A DNA stretch of 64,000 nt from NCBI GenBank assembly GCA_027625915.1, contig JANTQA010000051.1, positions 3,844,501 through 3,908,500 of the forward strand. Reading direction: 5' to 3'. The stretch's first letter is position 1. Each line of letters starts with the position of its first letter. The notes below the pieces were generated by a model. The model saw only the letters and a list, made by a program, of their open reading frames with translations. It was not told where the DNA came from and did no database searches. The translations under genes were made by a program, and so were the position numbers. Positions 35,575-48,069 of the stretch are shown in pieces. Origin of the DNA: Anaeramoeba flamelloides (Eukaryota; Metamonada; Anaeramoebidae).

Positions 35575-35681
35575 AAAAAGCGCTAAAGAGAGACACTTCA
35601 AAACTGACATAGTTGCTTTCAAAATTGTAATTCATAACCATTCTAATTATAAATTGAGTGTCTCTCTTTGGCACTTTTTTC
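35575..35681. repeat. 107-bp inverted repeat (GCTAAAGAGAGACACT arms)
   Basis: AAAAGCGCTAAAGAGAGACA on the left is mirrored by TGTCTCTCTTTGGCACTTTT on the right, with about 60 bases between. It could be a short MITE or a structured RNA. Single copy in the window. Confidence 0.5.
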
Positions 35682-35914
35682 TAAAAATGTCCACATCTTT
35701 AGTTATTGATTTTTGGAGATAGATCTTACTTCAAAGGTTGGTTGCTTTTTGATTGGTGTTTGGTCCTCATAAAATTTACTAAAAAGTTTTTTTCCATTTC
35801 AGAAAAAAAAAATTCATCATATTGACTCGACCCTTAAAACATTGTAGTAGAACGTTAGTCTTTTTGAAAACAATATTAAAATTAGGTTATAGGATATTTC
35901 CAAAAAAGTGGTGC

Positions 35915-36525
35915 AAATTTATTTGAAAATATTTTTTTGATAAGAATATTGGATAAACCCTCAAAACAACTTTGATGAAAATTATAAAGTGAGTCAAAAT
36001 TTTTGAAATCTAGTTTATATTTAAATACTCTTTTGAGGATTTTGTTTAATAAATATATTTTAAAATTTTTGGATGATAATCTTATTTTCCAATTGTTCAA
36101 ATTTTTGATTTTCGATTGTATTTTTTTCAATTTTTGTATTTTTTTTTCTTTTTTTTTTTGCAACCGATCATGTGGAAAAAAAAAAGAAATTTTCGAAAAG
36201 AGAAATAAACACTAGGAAAATGAAGACTCTGTAATTTCTTTTAAAATGAATTTAATTATTAGTAAAAAATCTTGTTGTTTAACTTTTTTTCAGTGAAAGT
36301 TGAATAATAAAAAACCGGTAATGCTCATTTCAAAAATTGTGTCTCACTTTTTTTTAGTTTTTGGTTTAATTTTTTTTACAATTTTTAAAATATCAGGTTG
36401 TTATATATTTAGAATGGTATAAAAGTGAATTACAAATCAGATTGAATTATTTGTTGTTCTTGAATACAAAAGGGTATATTTTTTTTTTTCAATTTATTAT
36501 TTTAGGCGAGTCACAATTTTAAAAT
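35915..36525. mobile_element. Composite foldback repeat, family G
   Basis: Sister of 25190-25855. It carries a direct and an inverted copy of a GGATAAACCCTCAAAA-type block at its left side, and three GTGAGTCAAAATTTTT-type modules in +, -, + order near 35980, 36330 and 36505. It is non-coding. Confidence 0.55.
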
Positions 36526-38168
36526 GGTGTTTACAAAATCATTATCTATCATTTATTGATTTTTGATAACAATTCGATTTGTTTCTTAGTATTTTAGTAC
36601 ATAAATAAAAGATATTAAAATTTCTGATCTCAATTTTATATGATATTTTTTAAGTGTATTAAAATTGGTGTTTATTGTTTTCTTTTTGTCTGAAGTAATC
36701 ATTTTTATAACTTGTTTTATCTTAACAAATTTACATCGGAATTGATACTGAATAACTGTATTTTGGTTTTTAAAAAAATCAATTATACACTTTTTATATA
36801 TTTTATGTTTGTTATTGAAATTGGCTTTACATTGATTATCTCCAAAAGAAGTGTGGTTTTTTTTTTTTCATTTTTTAGAAAAATTTTGATCAAACTTATT
36901 TTGAAATAAATACACAAACCATCAATTCAATTGGTATTAATTTTTAAACTTAATTGGGCATTGTCAATTAACAAATACCCACCAAAAAAAGATGATTTTT
37001 TCTGAACTGTAAAAAAATATTCACAAAAGTTTTGGAAATATCTTATAACCAACCGAATTTATTTTATATTATGGGCTTGAAGGGATGAAAATCTATTAGA
37101 AGAAGTCTAATATTGTAGGATTTTGTTGTTGAGGGCAAATCACATTATTGTGTAACGTTTTTTATATATCTAAAAATCCGAATAGTAAAGCAGCACTATT
37201 TGTTGATCTTCCTCAATTAAAAAAGATTAGCCATATTAAAAAAAAAAATCAAGGATATTTTTGAAAAAAAAATATACATTTTATATCAAATAAAAGATTG
37301 AATTATCACCAATTCAGACTACTAAGTTATAAAACATCTTTGTTAAAATTGTCTTGAAATCAAGATCAGCTGCTGAAAAAAAATTAATAATTATCAAATA
37401 AATTATTATGATATATAATTTTTAGATAGTTATAATGGACCGATATAACATCTATCTTTATAGAAAAGAAAACTAAAACGAAAATTTATTTTGGTTTTTA
37501 TATTGATGATAATTTGATTTAATCTTTGTTTCTTTAATAATTTATATTTCGAGCGTTGAAAAATAACTAATTTTTTCATTTTTTTTAATTCCAAAATATA
37601 TTATTTGGGTGTTCCTATTTTTAGATTTGGAAAATTGATTAAAAAGAGAATTTTTAAAATGAAAATTTTGAATAAAATTAATTAAATTTGATTTTAAACC
37701 CAATAAACAAAACAATATTAGAAAACAGGAAATTTTAATGATTTAAAAAAAAAAAATAAAAAACGAATATCTAAATTATTTGAAAAAAAATCAAAGTTGG
37801 AAAATAAAAGAATACTACAAAATTATCAAAAATGAAAAATTTTTGTTTAAAATTAAAAATTATCTTAAATTTAAATCAAGTACTACATTTCTCAAATTTA
37901 GAAATTTTACAAATGGACTGAATATATACTAATACGTTTTAAAAAATTAATCAGAATATAACAAATTAAAAAAAAAAAAAAAGAAAAATGTAAAAAATAA
38001 TATTATTGTACTCATTATTATGATAAAATAAATCACATTATTTGGTATTGTGAAAGATATAAATTTAAGAGAATCAAGCCGAAAAAAAAATTATCAAAAA
38101 TTTTAGATAAGAAACTTTACGAAAAAGTTATTCTTAGAAAAAATTCATAAAAACTCTTCAACATGACT
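36526..38168. other. AT-rich spacer
   Basis: No gene or repeat recognised. The 65-codon frame at 36712 is F/I-rich and within chance expectation. Confidence 0.4.
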
Positions 38169-38963
38169 AATCAAAATTATGAAATTTATTGCCCTTGTCT
38201 GGAATTTTTTATCAAAGCTCTTATGGTTAGAAAACTTAAGGTAATAAAGAAAAAAAAATTAAAATAAAAAAATTGAAAATAAAAAATTCCTTAAAATAGT
38301 AAAAAATATATAAATTCGGGTACATATTGCCCAAATCTAAGGAGTCATATCTAGGTTTTTTTTAATTCAAAAGAATTGAGTAAAATCTTTGATTTTACTC
38401 CATTCTTCTAAATTAAAAAAAAAAAAAAAAAAACACAAAGACAATAGAATACCAATTTATTAATCATAGATTGTGGAATTTTTATCTATAATTGATAATA
38501 TTTCTATCGGGTTTTTGATCCTCCCGTGTATTATGGTGACGTGTCGTCAAGTGCTGTCAAGTGCCTAGGTATTCATGAGGTTTTCTATTTTATCTGTTAA
38601 GTGTTCTAGGTATTTTTGAGGTTTTATATTTTATTTCTAAAGTGTTCTGGGTTTTTTTTGAGGTTTTCTATTTTATTTCGAAAATCTATTGATTTTCCAA
38701 ATAAATTGAAAACTCAAAAAAACCTAACGAAAATCTATTGATTTTCTAAATAAATAGAAAACTCAAGAAAACCTAACGAAAATCTACCGATTTTACCAAT
38801 AAACTAAAACTCAAGAAAACCTAACGACAGCAGATAATTTCTATTTGGTCATGAAAATGATCATATTATTTTTTATACATATTTTAATTATTTTTCTTCT
38901 TCTCTTTTTTTTTATTTGATAAATTTTCTAAAATTACTCCTTTCTCTAAATAAATAAATATAA
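38169..38963. mobile_element. Short derivative of the LINE-associated repeat (family F)
   Basis: From ATCAAAATTATGAAATTTAT through AGCTCTTATGGTTAG at the left to CTCCTTTCTCTAAATAAATA at the right, matching both outer ends of 50424-53668. Includes GTGTCGTCAAGTG at about 38543, three tandem ACCTAACGAAAATCTA modules at 38690-38825 and one hairpin module at 38367-38413. No coding remains. Confidence 0.65.
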
Positions 38964-40769
38964 TGAAAATTTTTAATAGAGATCATTAGCTAAAAAGGTA
39001 GTAATTTATGAATCAATAATAATTTGACTAGATTATTAAAACCAATATGAACTAGATATCACTAATACCATTTACACTAAGTTTAATATATACTAAATTT
39101 ATAACCACTTCCAAGGTGATACCTCTCATTAATGGAATATATGATAAAAAAAATTTACAATATAGCGATTATAATTTTTTTAAATATTTAATTTTTATTG
39201 TAAATATCGTCTAAATGGAAAATTAATATAGATTTATGTAGACGAAGTATTTATTTCAAAATATGTTTGATCAAAATATTTCGAAAAAATGAAAAAAAAA
39301 AATCACACTTTTTTTTGGAGATAATCAATATAAAAAATTATTCTATAATAATCAATAAATAAGATCTAGAAACGGACAATTGAATTAAAAGTTATTTGTG
39401 TGTGTGTGTGTGTGTGGGGAGCTAACTTTACCACCCTACTATTCAGAATCTCTTCTAGTAAAACTTCAAATTCCTAAATATATGAAATTTTATAGTTCTT
39501 CTAGATCGTAATAGATTAAGAGCATATTTCAACAATACTTTGACCCATACCTACCCCCCCCCTATCAAATTTATTTCAGAAATTCCTTTAAATATATAAA
39601 AAGTTGAAGATATATGAGCTTATAACCAAAATAACATAGGGTTCAACCAAAAACTAGATGTCCTTTTTTATTGTTTTCTGGATTTTAAACCTTAAGGGTG
39701 GACGTTCAAAATTAATTATCCAGATATACCACAAATGATAACCTTTCATTTAGTATTATGGCTCTTTTTATCCTTAATCCAAAGATACAAATAATTATTT
39801 TACTAATAATAGAGTTTTTTATTAAGTTTTTATTTTTTGATTTTTATTAAATACAGATTGACCTAGAATATAGAGTATTAATGAAGAGTAATAATAGTTT
39901 AACCAGAAATTAATCAATTTTCTGAGTTATTCAAATAAAAAGCACTCAAAATCAATTTATATAGAAAACTAATTGAATAAATATTTACTTCGGTGTATTT
40001 CTAAATACTTGGTTATGATGCTTAATAATAGAAAACATATTGAATATGAAAAATTTTTTCCAAAAACTTTATTTGTTTTGAATTGTGAACAAAAGATCTG
40101 AACAACCTTACTCCTAAATAAAAGGATATCGTTTGAGGTGTATATGAAGTATTATTTTTTAACGTGCTTCCTTAAGTACAACTAATTACTTTTCATCCTC
40201 ATTTTCTTCTTTTGATAATCTTTTAATACAGGACTGATGACAAAATAGATAGTTCGAAACAAGAAATCGATAAAAAAAATATTTCAAGAGTATGAAAACT
40301 CATAAAAACAAAATTACGTAAATCTAAAATCTAAATTTTTCTTTGGAAAGAAGGCAAAATCATTTAAAGAAATTTGAATGTTTTTTTTTTTGACAAAAAG
40401 TGGAATAAAAAAATTGTATGGTTTCTTGTTATAAGTAAATTAAACCAAGACCAAAAATCGAATGAACCTTTTAAAACATTCTGTTTCACAATTCTTTTTC
40501 TTCATCAATTAACAAAGTAATTTTAAAAAAACTCAAAGTTTTCCACAATTTTAAAAGGGTATCTTTTGTATTATCTTAGAAACAAGTTTGTTAAAATCAC
40601 TTTGAGTAAAGAGAAATATGATTTTTTCGTTTTTTGAGAAAGCTTTTCCACGACATTGTCATGAAAGAATGACCACCGCTAGTTTACTCACTTTTTGTTA
40701 CAAGAAACATAACAACTTTTTGAGAAAATCATTTTTTTGACAAAAAAAGTTAAATGCAGGCTTATTGTG
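38964..40769. other. AT-rich spacer with (TG)n and C-runs
   Basis: A (TG)n run at 39396-39416 and a run of nine C at about 39555-39563. 39600-39693 ends GGATTTTAAACCTTAAGG, resembling a family D right end. A short out-of-frame ATG at 40754 precedes the PP2C start. Confidence 0.4.
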
Positions 40770-43700
40770 ATGGGAAACAACATTAAAGTAAATACAAAAT
40801 CAAAAGTGTTATTTCTCACGAGAAGAAAGTTAAAAAGCATTCCTCAGTCTATCTCTCAATGCAGTGAATTAACACATCTAAATTTATCGAACAACCAAAT
40901 CAAAACGATTCCAAAAAAAATCTCCAAATTGAAATTATTAAAAAACTTGACTTTGTCTTTAAACCACATGACAACACTACCAAATAACATCTATTTGTTG
41001 CAAACACTCACGAATCTAAATTTGTCTTTAAATTATTTGAAGGATCTTTCGCCACGAATTGGGACTTTAACAAATTTACAATCGTTGGACATCCGAGGAA
41101 ATGATCTTGTCTCGTTGCCACAAGCGATCGGAGAACTTTTGAATTTAAAAAGTCTCGATCTTGGGAAAAATAAGTTGAAAACCGTACCATTAGGGATCCT
41201 CACATGTACCAATCTTGACGAACTGTTCCTCGACGAGAACCAGCTTACCGAACTCCCCGAAGGATTTGGATCCTCGTTGAAGAATCTGCGTTCTCTTCAG
41301 CTGTCTTTTAACAGTTTTGAAATTTTCCCTTCAAAAGAAAGCTTGAAGGGCTTGGTCGGCTTAAAATATCTAAGTGCCAACAGCTGCAAATTAAAGGAAA
41401 TCGGTGGATCTGTCTCCAAATTAAAATCAATCAACAAAATTATTGTGAGAATGAACCGAATCACAACAATATCACCCAAAGTTGGGAAACTAACAACTTT
41501 AGAAAGTCTAATTTTACAACACAATTGCTTACAAACTCTTCCGGATGAAATCGTGAACCTGTCTAATAATTTAAAATCTTTAGATCTTTTTTATAATCAT
41601 TTTACAAAGTTTCCCATTCAATTATTCTCACTCAGGGTATTAAACGAAATTTTAATTGACGGGAACAAAATCAAACAATTTACTCCTTTACCAGAATTTT
41701 GTAAAAATGAAATAAATCTGAAATTAAAAAGTTTGAACAAGAACGAAAATGAAAATAAAATAGATCAAGTTGAAGATGAAAAAGAAAAGGAAAAGGAAAA
41801 GGAGAATGAAAATAAAATAGATCAAGACCAAGATGAAAAAGAAATAGAAAAGGAAATAGAAAAAGGGAACAAAGAAATAGAAAAGGAAAAAGAAAAAGAA
41901 AAAGAAAAAGAAAAAGGGAACAAAGAAAAAGAAAAAGAAAAAAAAAAAGAAATAGAAAAAGAAGAAAAAGAAAAAGAAAAAGAAAAAGAAATAGAAATAG
42001 AAATAGAAAAAGAAAAAGAAAAAAAAAAAGAGAATAAACAAGAACTAGTATTTGATATGATTTGTGAATTTGATCTTGGAAAAAATAATTTAAAAAAATT
42101 ACCAGATGATATCTTTTTATTAACACCCAAAATAATGAGATTATTTCTGCATGAAAACAAATTAAAAAAATTTCCAACTAGCATTCAATATTTAGATCAA
42201 GTGTTAACGTTGATTGCAAAAACAAATCAAATAAAAACCATTCCAAAAGAAATTAATAAATTGAGTAATTTATTAGAAATAAACTTGATGAACAATTTGA
42301 TTGAAAGGGTACCTGCTGAAATCTATAAATGCCAAAGGTTAATCAAATTAAATTTATCAAACAATTTGTTAACGGAACTGCCCAAGGGCATGTATCAATT
42401 GTACTCACTTGATTATTTAAATTTGTCATCAAACAAGTTTACAAAGTTCCCCCCAACTGTGCTGACTCTGCCACGATTGAGAACTTTGTCCATTGGGTGC
42501 AACGAAATCAAAGCGATACCGGATATCATCAACGAATTAAAATTCCTCAAGGAACTGAATGCGTCTAGCAATAAATTATATTTTATCCCATCCGGGTTGG
42601 GGTATCTAAAAAATTTTACAACATTATATTTATCCGATAATAAAATTTCTCAAATCCCAGAATTATTTTGGGAATTAAGAGCGCCGGCGAATTATGGGTT
42701 ACATATTGATCTGTCTCATAACAGATTGGAAACATTTGACGAGCGGTGGAAATTACTGAATCTTGAAGAATTAGATCTTAGCCATAATCACATTAAGACC
42801 ATTGATCCAAAAATACTAACTAAATTGTCTAGGGCTCTTGAAACCTTTAAAATATCACACAATAACATTAAAGATTTGGATTTAATGGAATTGGCGTATT
42901 TAAAACATTTAAAACTGTTACATTACGAAGGCAACCGACTAACAAAAAACTTTGAAGAATTTGTTTGCCAATTTAAAAAGTTTTCACAAAAATTTATAAA
43001 TAAATTTTCTCATCTGCAGCAAATGATCATTCCTCAATATGTCACACTGGCGTCTTCAAGTGAAGATTTAAAAAGACAATTTAATTTACCCAAAAAATAT
43101 CGCTTCAACGTCGGCTATTCAGAAATGCAGGGCGTCAGGCCCGAGCAGGAAGACTCAATTGCAATTCAAAATGATATTGAAAACGACATTCATTGCTTTG
43201 CGGTTTTTGATGGCCACGGTGGATGGCAAACTTCAAATTTTGTTGCAGATACACTGGATCAAATTCTTTTTTCAAAATTATCCAATTGCATGCCTTTCAC
43301 ATTGGATGAAAAAGGTGATCAAAAATTGAAAATAGTCGTTGATAGCATTTTCATTAAAATGAATAAAATGTTAAAGAAACTGGGATACGATGATTCTGGT
43401 TCAACTGCCTGCATCGGCTTGATAATCAAAAATACCCTGTATACAGTTAATTTGGGCGACTCTCGCTCCGTTTTGGTGAAACGAGATGGCGAAACGATTC
43501 CTGTAACGAAGGATCATAAGCCCACAGACCGTTCAGAGCACGATCGGGTTTGTGAACTTGGCGGTACAATATCGGAAACTGGCAGAATAAACGGTGGGAT
43601 CGCAGTTTCTCGGTCCTTTGGTGATGTGATGTATCAACCCTATGTTAGCTGTGAACCAACAATAAAACGATACTCGTTGTCAGAAAAAAATGATAAATTT

Positions 43701-44219
43701 TTAGTCGTTTGTTGTGACGGTATTTATGACGTCTTATCAAATCAAGAAGTTGGTGACATCGTTTATAAGAACTATTTAAACGGAAACAAAAATTTAAATA
43801 ACATCGCAGCACAAATTAGAAATGCCTCCTATTCAAGCGGGTCCTTTGATAATATTTCAGTGGTTGTCATAGATTTATTTCCAAAAGGCAATTTGGGAAG
43901 CAAAGAAAAGGTTCAAGTGAAGGAAATTGATGAAGAAGAGGAAATAGAAATTGCCAATGAAGAGAGAACACACTTTGGTAAACCAGAAAATCCTAATGAA
44001 AAAAATAAAGATGAAAAGGGGGAGAACCAGGCGAAAGAGGAGAAAGAGAAAGAAATTTTGGAAAAGAAACAAAATGAAAATGAAAATGAAAATGAAAATG
44101 AAAAAGAAAAAGGAAAGGAGAATGATAATAAAATCGATCAAGACGAAGATGAAAATGAAAATGAAAGTGAAAAAGATAAAGAATCAGAAAAGGGAAAGAG
44201 AAAGGAAAATGAAAAATAA
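40770..44219 (+). CDS. LRR-PP2C fusion: leucine-rich repeat protein phosphatase 2C
   Basis: 1149 residues, no intron. Two leucine-rich-repeat blocks (about 15-320 and 425-750, roughly a dozen 23-residue repeats each, of the LxxLxLSNNxIxxIP type) are separated by a K/E tract at about 323-423. The PPM-type Ser/Thr phosphatase domain covers about 778-1033 and its metal-site residues are intact: E794-D795 in RPEQEDS, D814 in FDGHGG, D983 in CDGIYDV, D1027 in SFDNIS, plus GGIAVSRSFGD. The enzyme should dephosphorylate Ser/Thr in a Mn/Mg-dependent way, with the LRRs choosing the partner. The tail from about 1045 is E/K/N-rich and acidic. The start MGNNIK is the first in-frame ATG; it begins with Gly2 but lacks the Ser/Thr at position 6 preferred for myristoylation. 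Similar fusions occur in Dictyostelium and Entamoeba. Confidence 0.92.
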   Translation: MGNNIKVNTKSKVLFLTRRKLKSIPQSISQCSELTHLNLSNNQIKTIPKKISKLKLLKNLTLSLNHMTTLPNNIYLLQTLTNLNLSLNYLKDLSPRIGTLTNLQSLDIRGNDLVSLPQAIGELLNLKSLDLGKNKLKTVPLGILTCTNLDELFLDENQLTELPEGFGSSLKNLRSLQLSFNSFEIFPSKESLKGLVGLKYLSANSCKLKEIGGSVSKLKSINKIIVRMNRITTISPKVGKLTTLESLILQHNCLQTLPDEIVNLSNNLKSLDLFYNHFTKFPIQLFSLRVLNEILIDGNKIKQFTPLPEFCKNEINLKLKSLNKNENENKIDQVEDEKEKEKEKENENKIDQDQDEKEIEKEIEKGNKEIEKEKEKEKEKEKGNKEKEKEKKKEIEKEEKEKEKEKEIEIEIEKEKEKKKENKQELVFDMICEFDLGKNNLKKLPDDIFLLTPKIMRLFLHENKLKKFPTSIQYLDQVLTLIAKTNQIKTIPKEINKLSNLLEINLMNNLIERVPAEIYKCQRLIKLNLSNNLLTELPKGMYQLYSLDYLNLSSNKFTKFPPTVLTLPRLRTLSIGCNEIKAIPDIINELKFLKELNASSNKLYFIPSGLGYLKNFTTLYLSDNKISQIPELFWELRAPANYGLHIDLSHNRLETFDERWKLLNLEELDLSHNHIKTIDPKILTKLSRALETFKISHNNIKDLDLMELAYLKHLKLLHYEGNRLTKNFEEFVCQFKKFSQKFINKFSHLQQMIIPQYVTLASSSEDLKRQFNLPKKYRFNVGYSEMQGVRPEQEDSIAIQNDIENDIHCFAVFDGHGGWQTSNFVADTLDQILFSKLSNCMPFTLDEKGDQKLKIVVDSIFIKMNKMLKKLGYDDSGSTACIGLIIKNTLYTVNLGDSRSVLVKRDGETIPVTKDHKPTDRSEHDRVCELGGTISETGRINGGIAVSRSFGDVMYQPYVSCEPTIKRYSLSEKNDKFLVVCCDGIYDVLSNQEVGDIVYKNYLNGNKNLNNIAAQIRNASYSSGSFDNISVVVIDLFPKGNLGSKEKVQVKEIDEEEEIEIANEERTHFGKPENPNEKNKDEKGENQAKEEKEKEILEKKQNENENENENEKEKGKENDNKIDQDEDENENESEKDKESEKGKRKENEK

Positions 44220-47049
44220 TGAAGATCAGAAATACAAATAATCAATAATGGATGGTTTTAGTAAAATTAAAATGAAATGGAATAAAGATTTTTGTTTTTT
44301 TGTTTGAGTATTTTATTTCATTTTTTATTTATTTCGCAAATGAAAAAAAGTAAATTCAATTTCTTCCTGTATATATTTAAATTTTTGAATGAAAGATTCA
44401 TTACAATTTTTTTTTGGATAAATTTTGAAAATTAAATATTTTATTTTATTTGGTTATTGGTATAAAAAATAAAAAGCCCCATCACAATCAAATAGGAATT
44501 CAGAAAATAGTATTAAGTTAAATGTATTTATGAGGGCTGACATGAATTTTAATCTTACTAAGAAGAAATTTTCAATATTGTGTTAATTTTCAATTTAGAA
44601 ACCGCGTTCTTTCAATACTAAACTTTAAATTGAATCTCACAAAACAAATTCATTCAATAGATTCTATCTTTGGTTTTGCTATTTAAAACAAAAAAAAACA
44701 ATAGATTGTAGGTTAATGTTCCAAAAGGTCTTTAGTGAAAACAAAAAAAGATGAGAAAATTCAAAGAAAGATTTTTTTGTTCTTCAAACATCAAAATAAC
44801 AAATGTGAAACCTTTTAGAATCCTTTTTTTTTTGATATCTTCTTCTCAAAATTATCCGATGGTTCATATTCAAAAGGCAAAGGAGAATTGTATTGAACTT
44901 TTTCATTTATTTTTAAGAAAAAATTCAACAAAATCCATTCTTAAATTTAACTTGTATCCAAAACAGTAAATTTGAAAAAGTACTAAAGTTCTACAAAAAC
45001 TCAAACTTAAAAAACGTTGAGAAAAGAAAAAAAAAAAAATAATTTTTTTAAAACCACTTTTTACGTATATTACTTTCAATAGAGTTAATTCATCTTGAAA
45101 GATAAACTTTAAGAATATATATTCCAAGATCTTTGTTATTTTTTTTTGTTTTAAAGCTAAAAAGAAGACAGAATATTTTACATTGGTTTTTTTATTGTTT
45201 TTACCAATTGCTTCTCATAAACCCTTTTTGAATTTATTTTTTTTTCTTTTTCTTTTTTCTCCATTTCCATTTTTATTTTTTTCGAGTAAATTTGAAAAAA
45301 AAGTCCCTTAAAACTCCAAATTAACATTCAGAAAGTTGATATTATTGGATGTCTTTTAAAATGATTAAATTTCCAATTAAAAAATCTTATTATCAACAAT
45401 TTTAATTTCTTAAAGAAATTGAGAAATTGAGCACGAGAAGTTTCAATGAAAGTGGCCAAAATTTTTTTAATATTTTTTTTTTTTTGGGGGGGGGTATGGT
45501 TTTTAAAGGCTTTTCTTTTATAAATTTCAACTCTTATCTGGAGTTTATTATTTCTATTATTTCTAAACAATAGTATTGTTTGGTTGATTCTTAAAAAAAG
45601 AATTATATTTTTTTTTTTTTGTTTGGCCTCTTTGATTGAAATTGAGTTTAGTCCTAATATTATTATTTTGTAATATATTAGGAATATTAATTTTTAGGAA
45701 GATATATAGAGTTATACTATTATTTTCATAGGCAGGGCAATTTCAAGGAAAAAAAAAATAAATAATTAACCAACAGAATATTTTGACAAATTATTCTGAA
45801 ATCTTAGAAATAATTAGATGTTACAATTGGAATTATAAAAAGAGAAACATTAACTAATCGTTCTTTGGGTTTTTATGTTGATGATTATTGTATTAATCTT
45901 TGAAATTAAAAAAATTAAAAAATAGACACTTTCAGAAGTTCTAAATATAATTCTTGAAAACACAGGAATATTATTATTTTGGTTCATTTTTTTTTTTTTT
46001 TAGATTTAAAAGAGGAATTAAAAAAAATTTTACAAAATGAAAATTTTTAATTGTGTTCATTAGTAAAAAAATGTAATAATTTATTATGTAATGACATTTT
46101 GAAGATATTTTTTGGAGTTATATGGACCCTGTGGAACTAATATTATTAAAACACACTGACGAATTTTTTGATTATATACAAATCTATGGCGACAATTCCC
46201 CCCCTAACATTTACTATTTTTAACTTTTCTGTTTCCAAATTAATATTTTTTTTTTTTTACAAACATTTAAAGGTTTTTAAAATGTTTTCAAAATACAGTT
46301 TTTTTTTTTTTTTTTTGATTTTACATTTTCTTTTTAAGATTGAAATTTTTATTATAATCAAGTTTTTCTTTAAATATATGTTATAATTCTTGAATAATAT
46401 GATTTTATTTTTCATTAATAAGAAAAAATCAATTGATATAATATAATTTTGAAATAAAAAAGTTCTAATTTCTTATATATAGATATCCTCTTTAATAAAT
46501 TGTGAGGGGTATTTATCGATTTTAACTTTTGTTTTGTTAATTATTTACCAAGAATTTCTGTTAATTTCTGTTAAATTTTAAAAATTTTGTTATTTTTTAA
46601 TAACTAAAAACATAAATTAAGTCAACTAAATTTGATTTAGATTAACAATGACTATTTTATAGTATAACCAACCAATACATCATGGTTTGAATATTTTTAA
46701 TTTTTGTCAATTAGTTAATTTTCTTTTGATTAAAAAAAAAAACTTTCAAGTTATTAAACCATTTTAATAAATGATTTTAGCAAAATTAAAATAACTATTA
46801 AATGAAAAAGTGAAATATATAATCCCTAAATTTCTTTTGGATACTGATCTAAATAGAGTTGGGAAAAAATAGTTAATTGAAAATTAGAATAGATATCCTT
46901 AAATATTGTAAATATAATAGGAAATTTATATCAAATCCTTTTTAAAACTAGATATTTTATTATAAACTATTAAAAAAACCTGTAAAAAATTTATTAATGT
47001 AGGGGTTTCAATAGAATACCCATATAATTATAGGGTAGTGTAATTAGAT
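44220..47049. other. AT-rich spacer
   Basis: No supported gene. G9 at 45486-45494 and C8 near 46198 are isolated homopolymers. Open frames of 70-80 codons here are F/K/I-rich and of chance length. Confidence 0.4.
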
Positions 47050-47300
47050 CTACCTATTTTGAAAATAATTGAGTTTTTCTACGAATTTGTACAATCTTAT
47101 TTCTTACTCTTGTTTTTTTGATTGATTAAATTTTATTTTGAATAAGTTTAATTTGATATACCATCATTCGAATAAGTGATGAGTTTTATTTTTCTAAATA
47201 GGGTTTTTGAAAAAAGTAATTATTATTCAATGAAAAAACAATTTTACTAAGAATAAACCAATTAAAAATCTTGCCCGGTAGTATTTTAAAGTCAATATTT
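47050..47300. repeat. Old dispersed repeat, partner of 9740-9990
   Basis: Shares TTCTTACTCTTGTTTTTTTG, CATTCGAATAAGTG and GGTAGTATTTT in order with 9740-9990. Confidence 0.4.
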
Positions 47301-47486
47301 TTTTACAATATATTAAAAAACAATTTGGTTTTAATTTTTTCTCTGATAAATTATTTTTTAAATTTTGGATTATTAAATTGTTTGCTAAAAGTTTTTTTTT
47401 GCACAAACACTTATATTCAATTTTTAATTTGATCAAAAGTGATGATTTCTTCGACAATGAGAAGGGTTTTCAATCAAGCCATTCCC

Positions 47487-48069
47487 ATTAAGGTTTTCAA
47501 TCCCTGTCAATTAAAAAAAAGATATTATCCAGTGTTTTAAGCATGGAAACATATTATTTTTGATACCTAAGCTGATCAATCTTCGACTTAGTATATATTT
47601 TAAAAGTGGCCCACAAAGACAATTTTTTTCAATTAATTTTTTTTTTTCCCGAAAAATAAATTTATGAGTTTAAGGCTAATAGATTGTAACTTAAGTTATA
47701 TAAAAATGTAGTTTGTGGGTTATTTGATCACTTAAAATTGTTATTTAAGTTTGGTTTTATTTGGAGCTTTTAACAAATGATAGTTTTTTTTTTTTTAGGT
47801 AATTGAGTAAAGGGAAAAGAAATTTTTTTAATTATCAACCGAAAAATCAATCTTTTTTTTACATATCACTTTCCAATCTATTATCCTTAAACTTGTAAAT
47901 TTGTTTTTAGGGAAAAAAAAAAAATTAATAGAAAAAAATTGACTTTGTGGGCCACTTTTAAAATATATATTAAGTCAAAGATCGATCAGTTTAGGTACCC
48001 AAATAACATATTTCCATACCTAATACACATGACAAATTTTATTAAATTTCAAGGATTGAAAACCTTAAG
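47487..48069. mobile_element. Long foldback element, family D
   Basis: Left arm AAGGTTTTCAATCC and right arm GGATTGAAAACCTTAA, with inner pairing through GATCAATCTTCGACTTAGTA and TTTTAAAAGTGGCCCACAAAG. The centre keeps the family block AACTTAAGTTATATAAAAAT followed by TTAAGTTTGGTTTTATTTGG. About 583 bp against 567 bp for 22023-22589. Confidence 0.7.

Noticed and set aside
41680-42184. Minus-strand frames rich in F and L
   Set aside because: Antisense shadow of the K/E tract in the LRR-PP2C gene.
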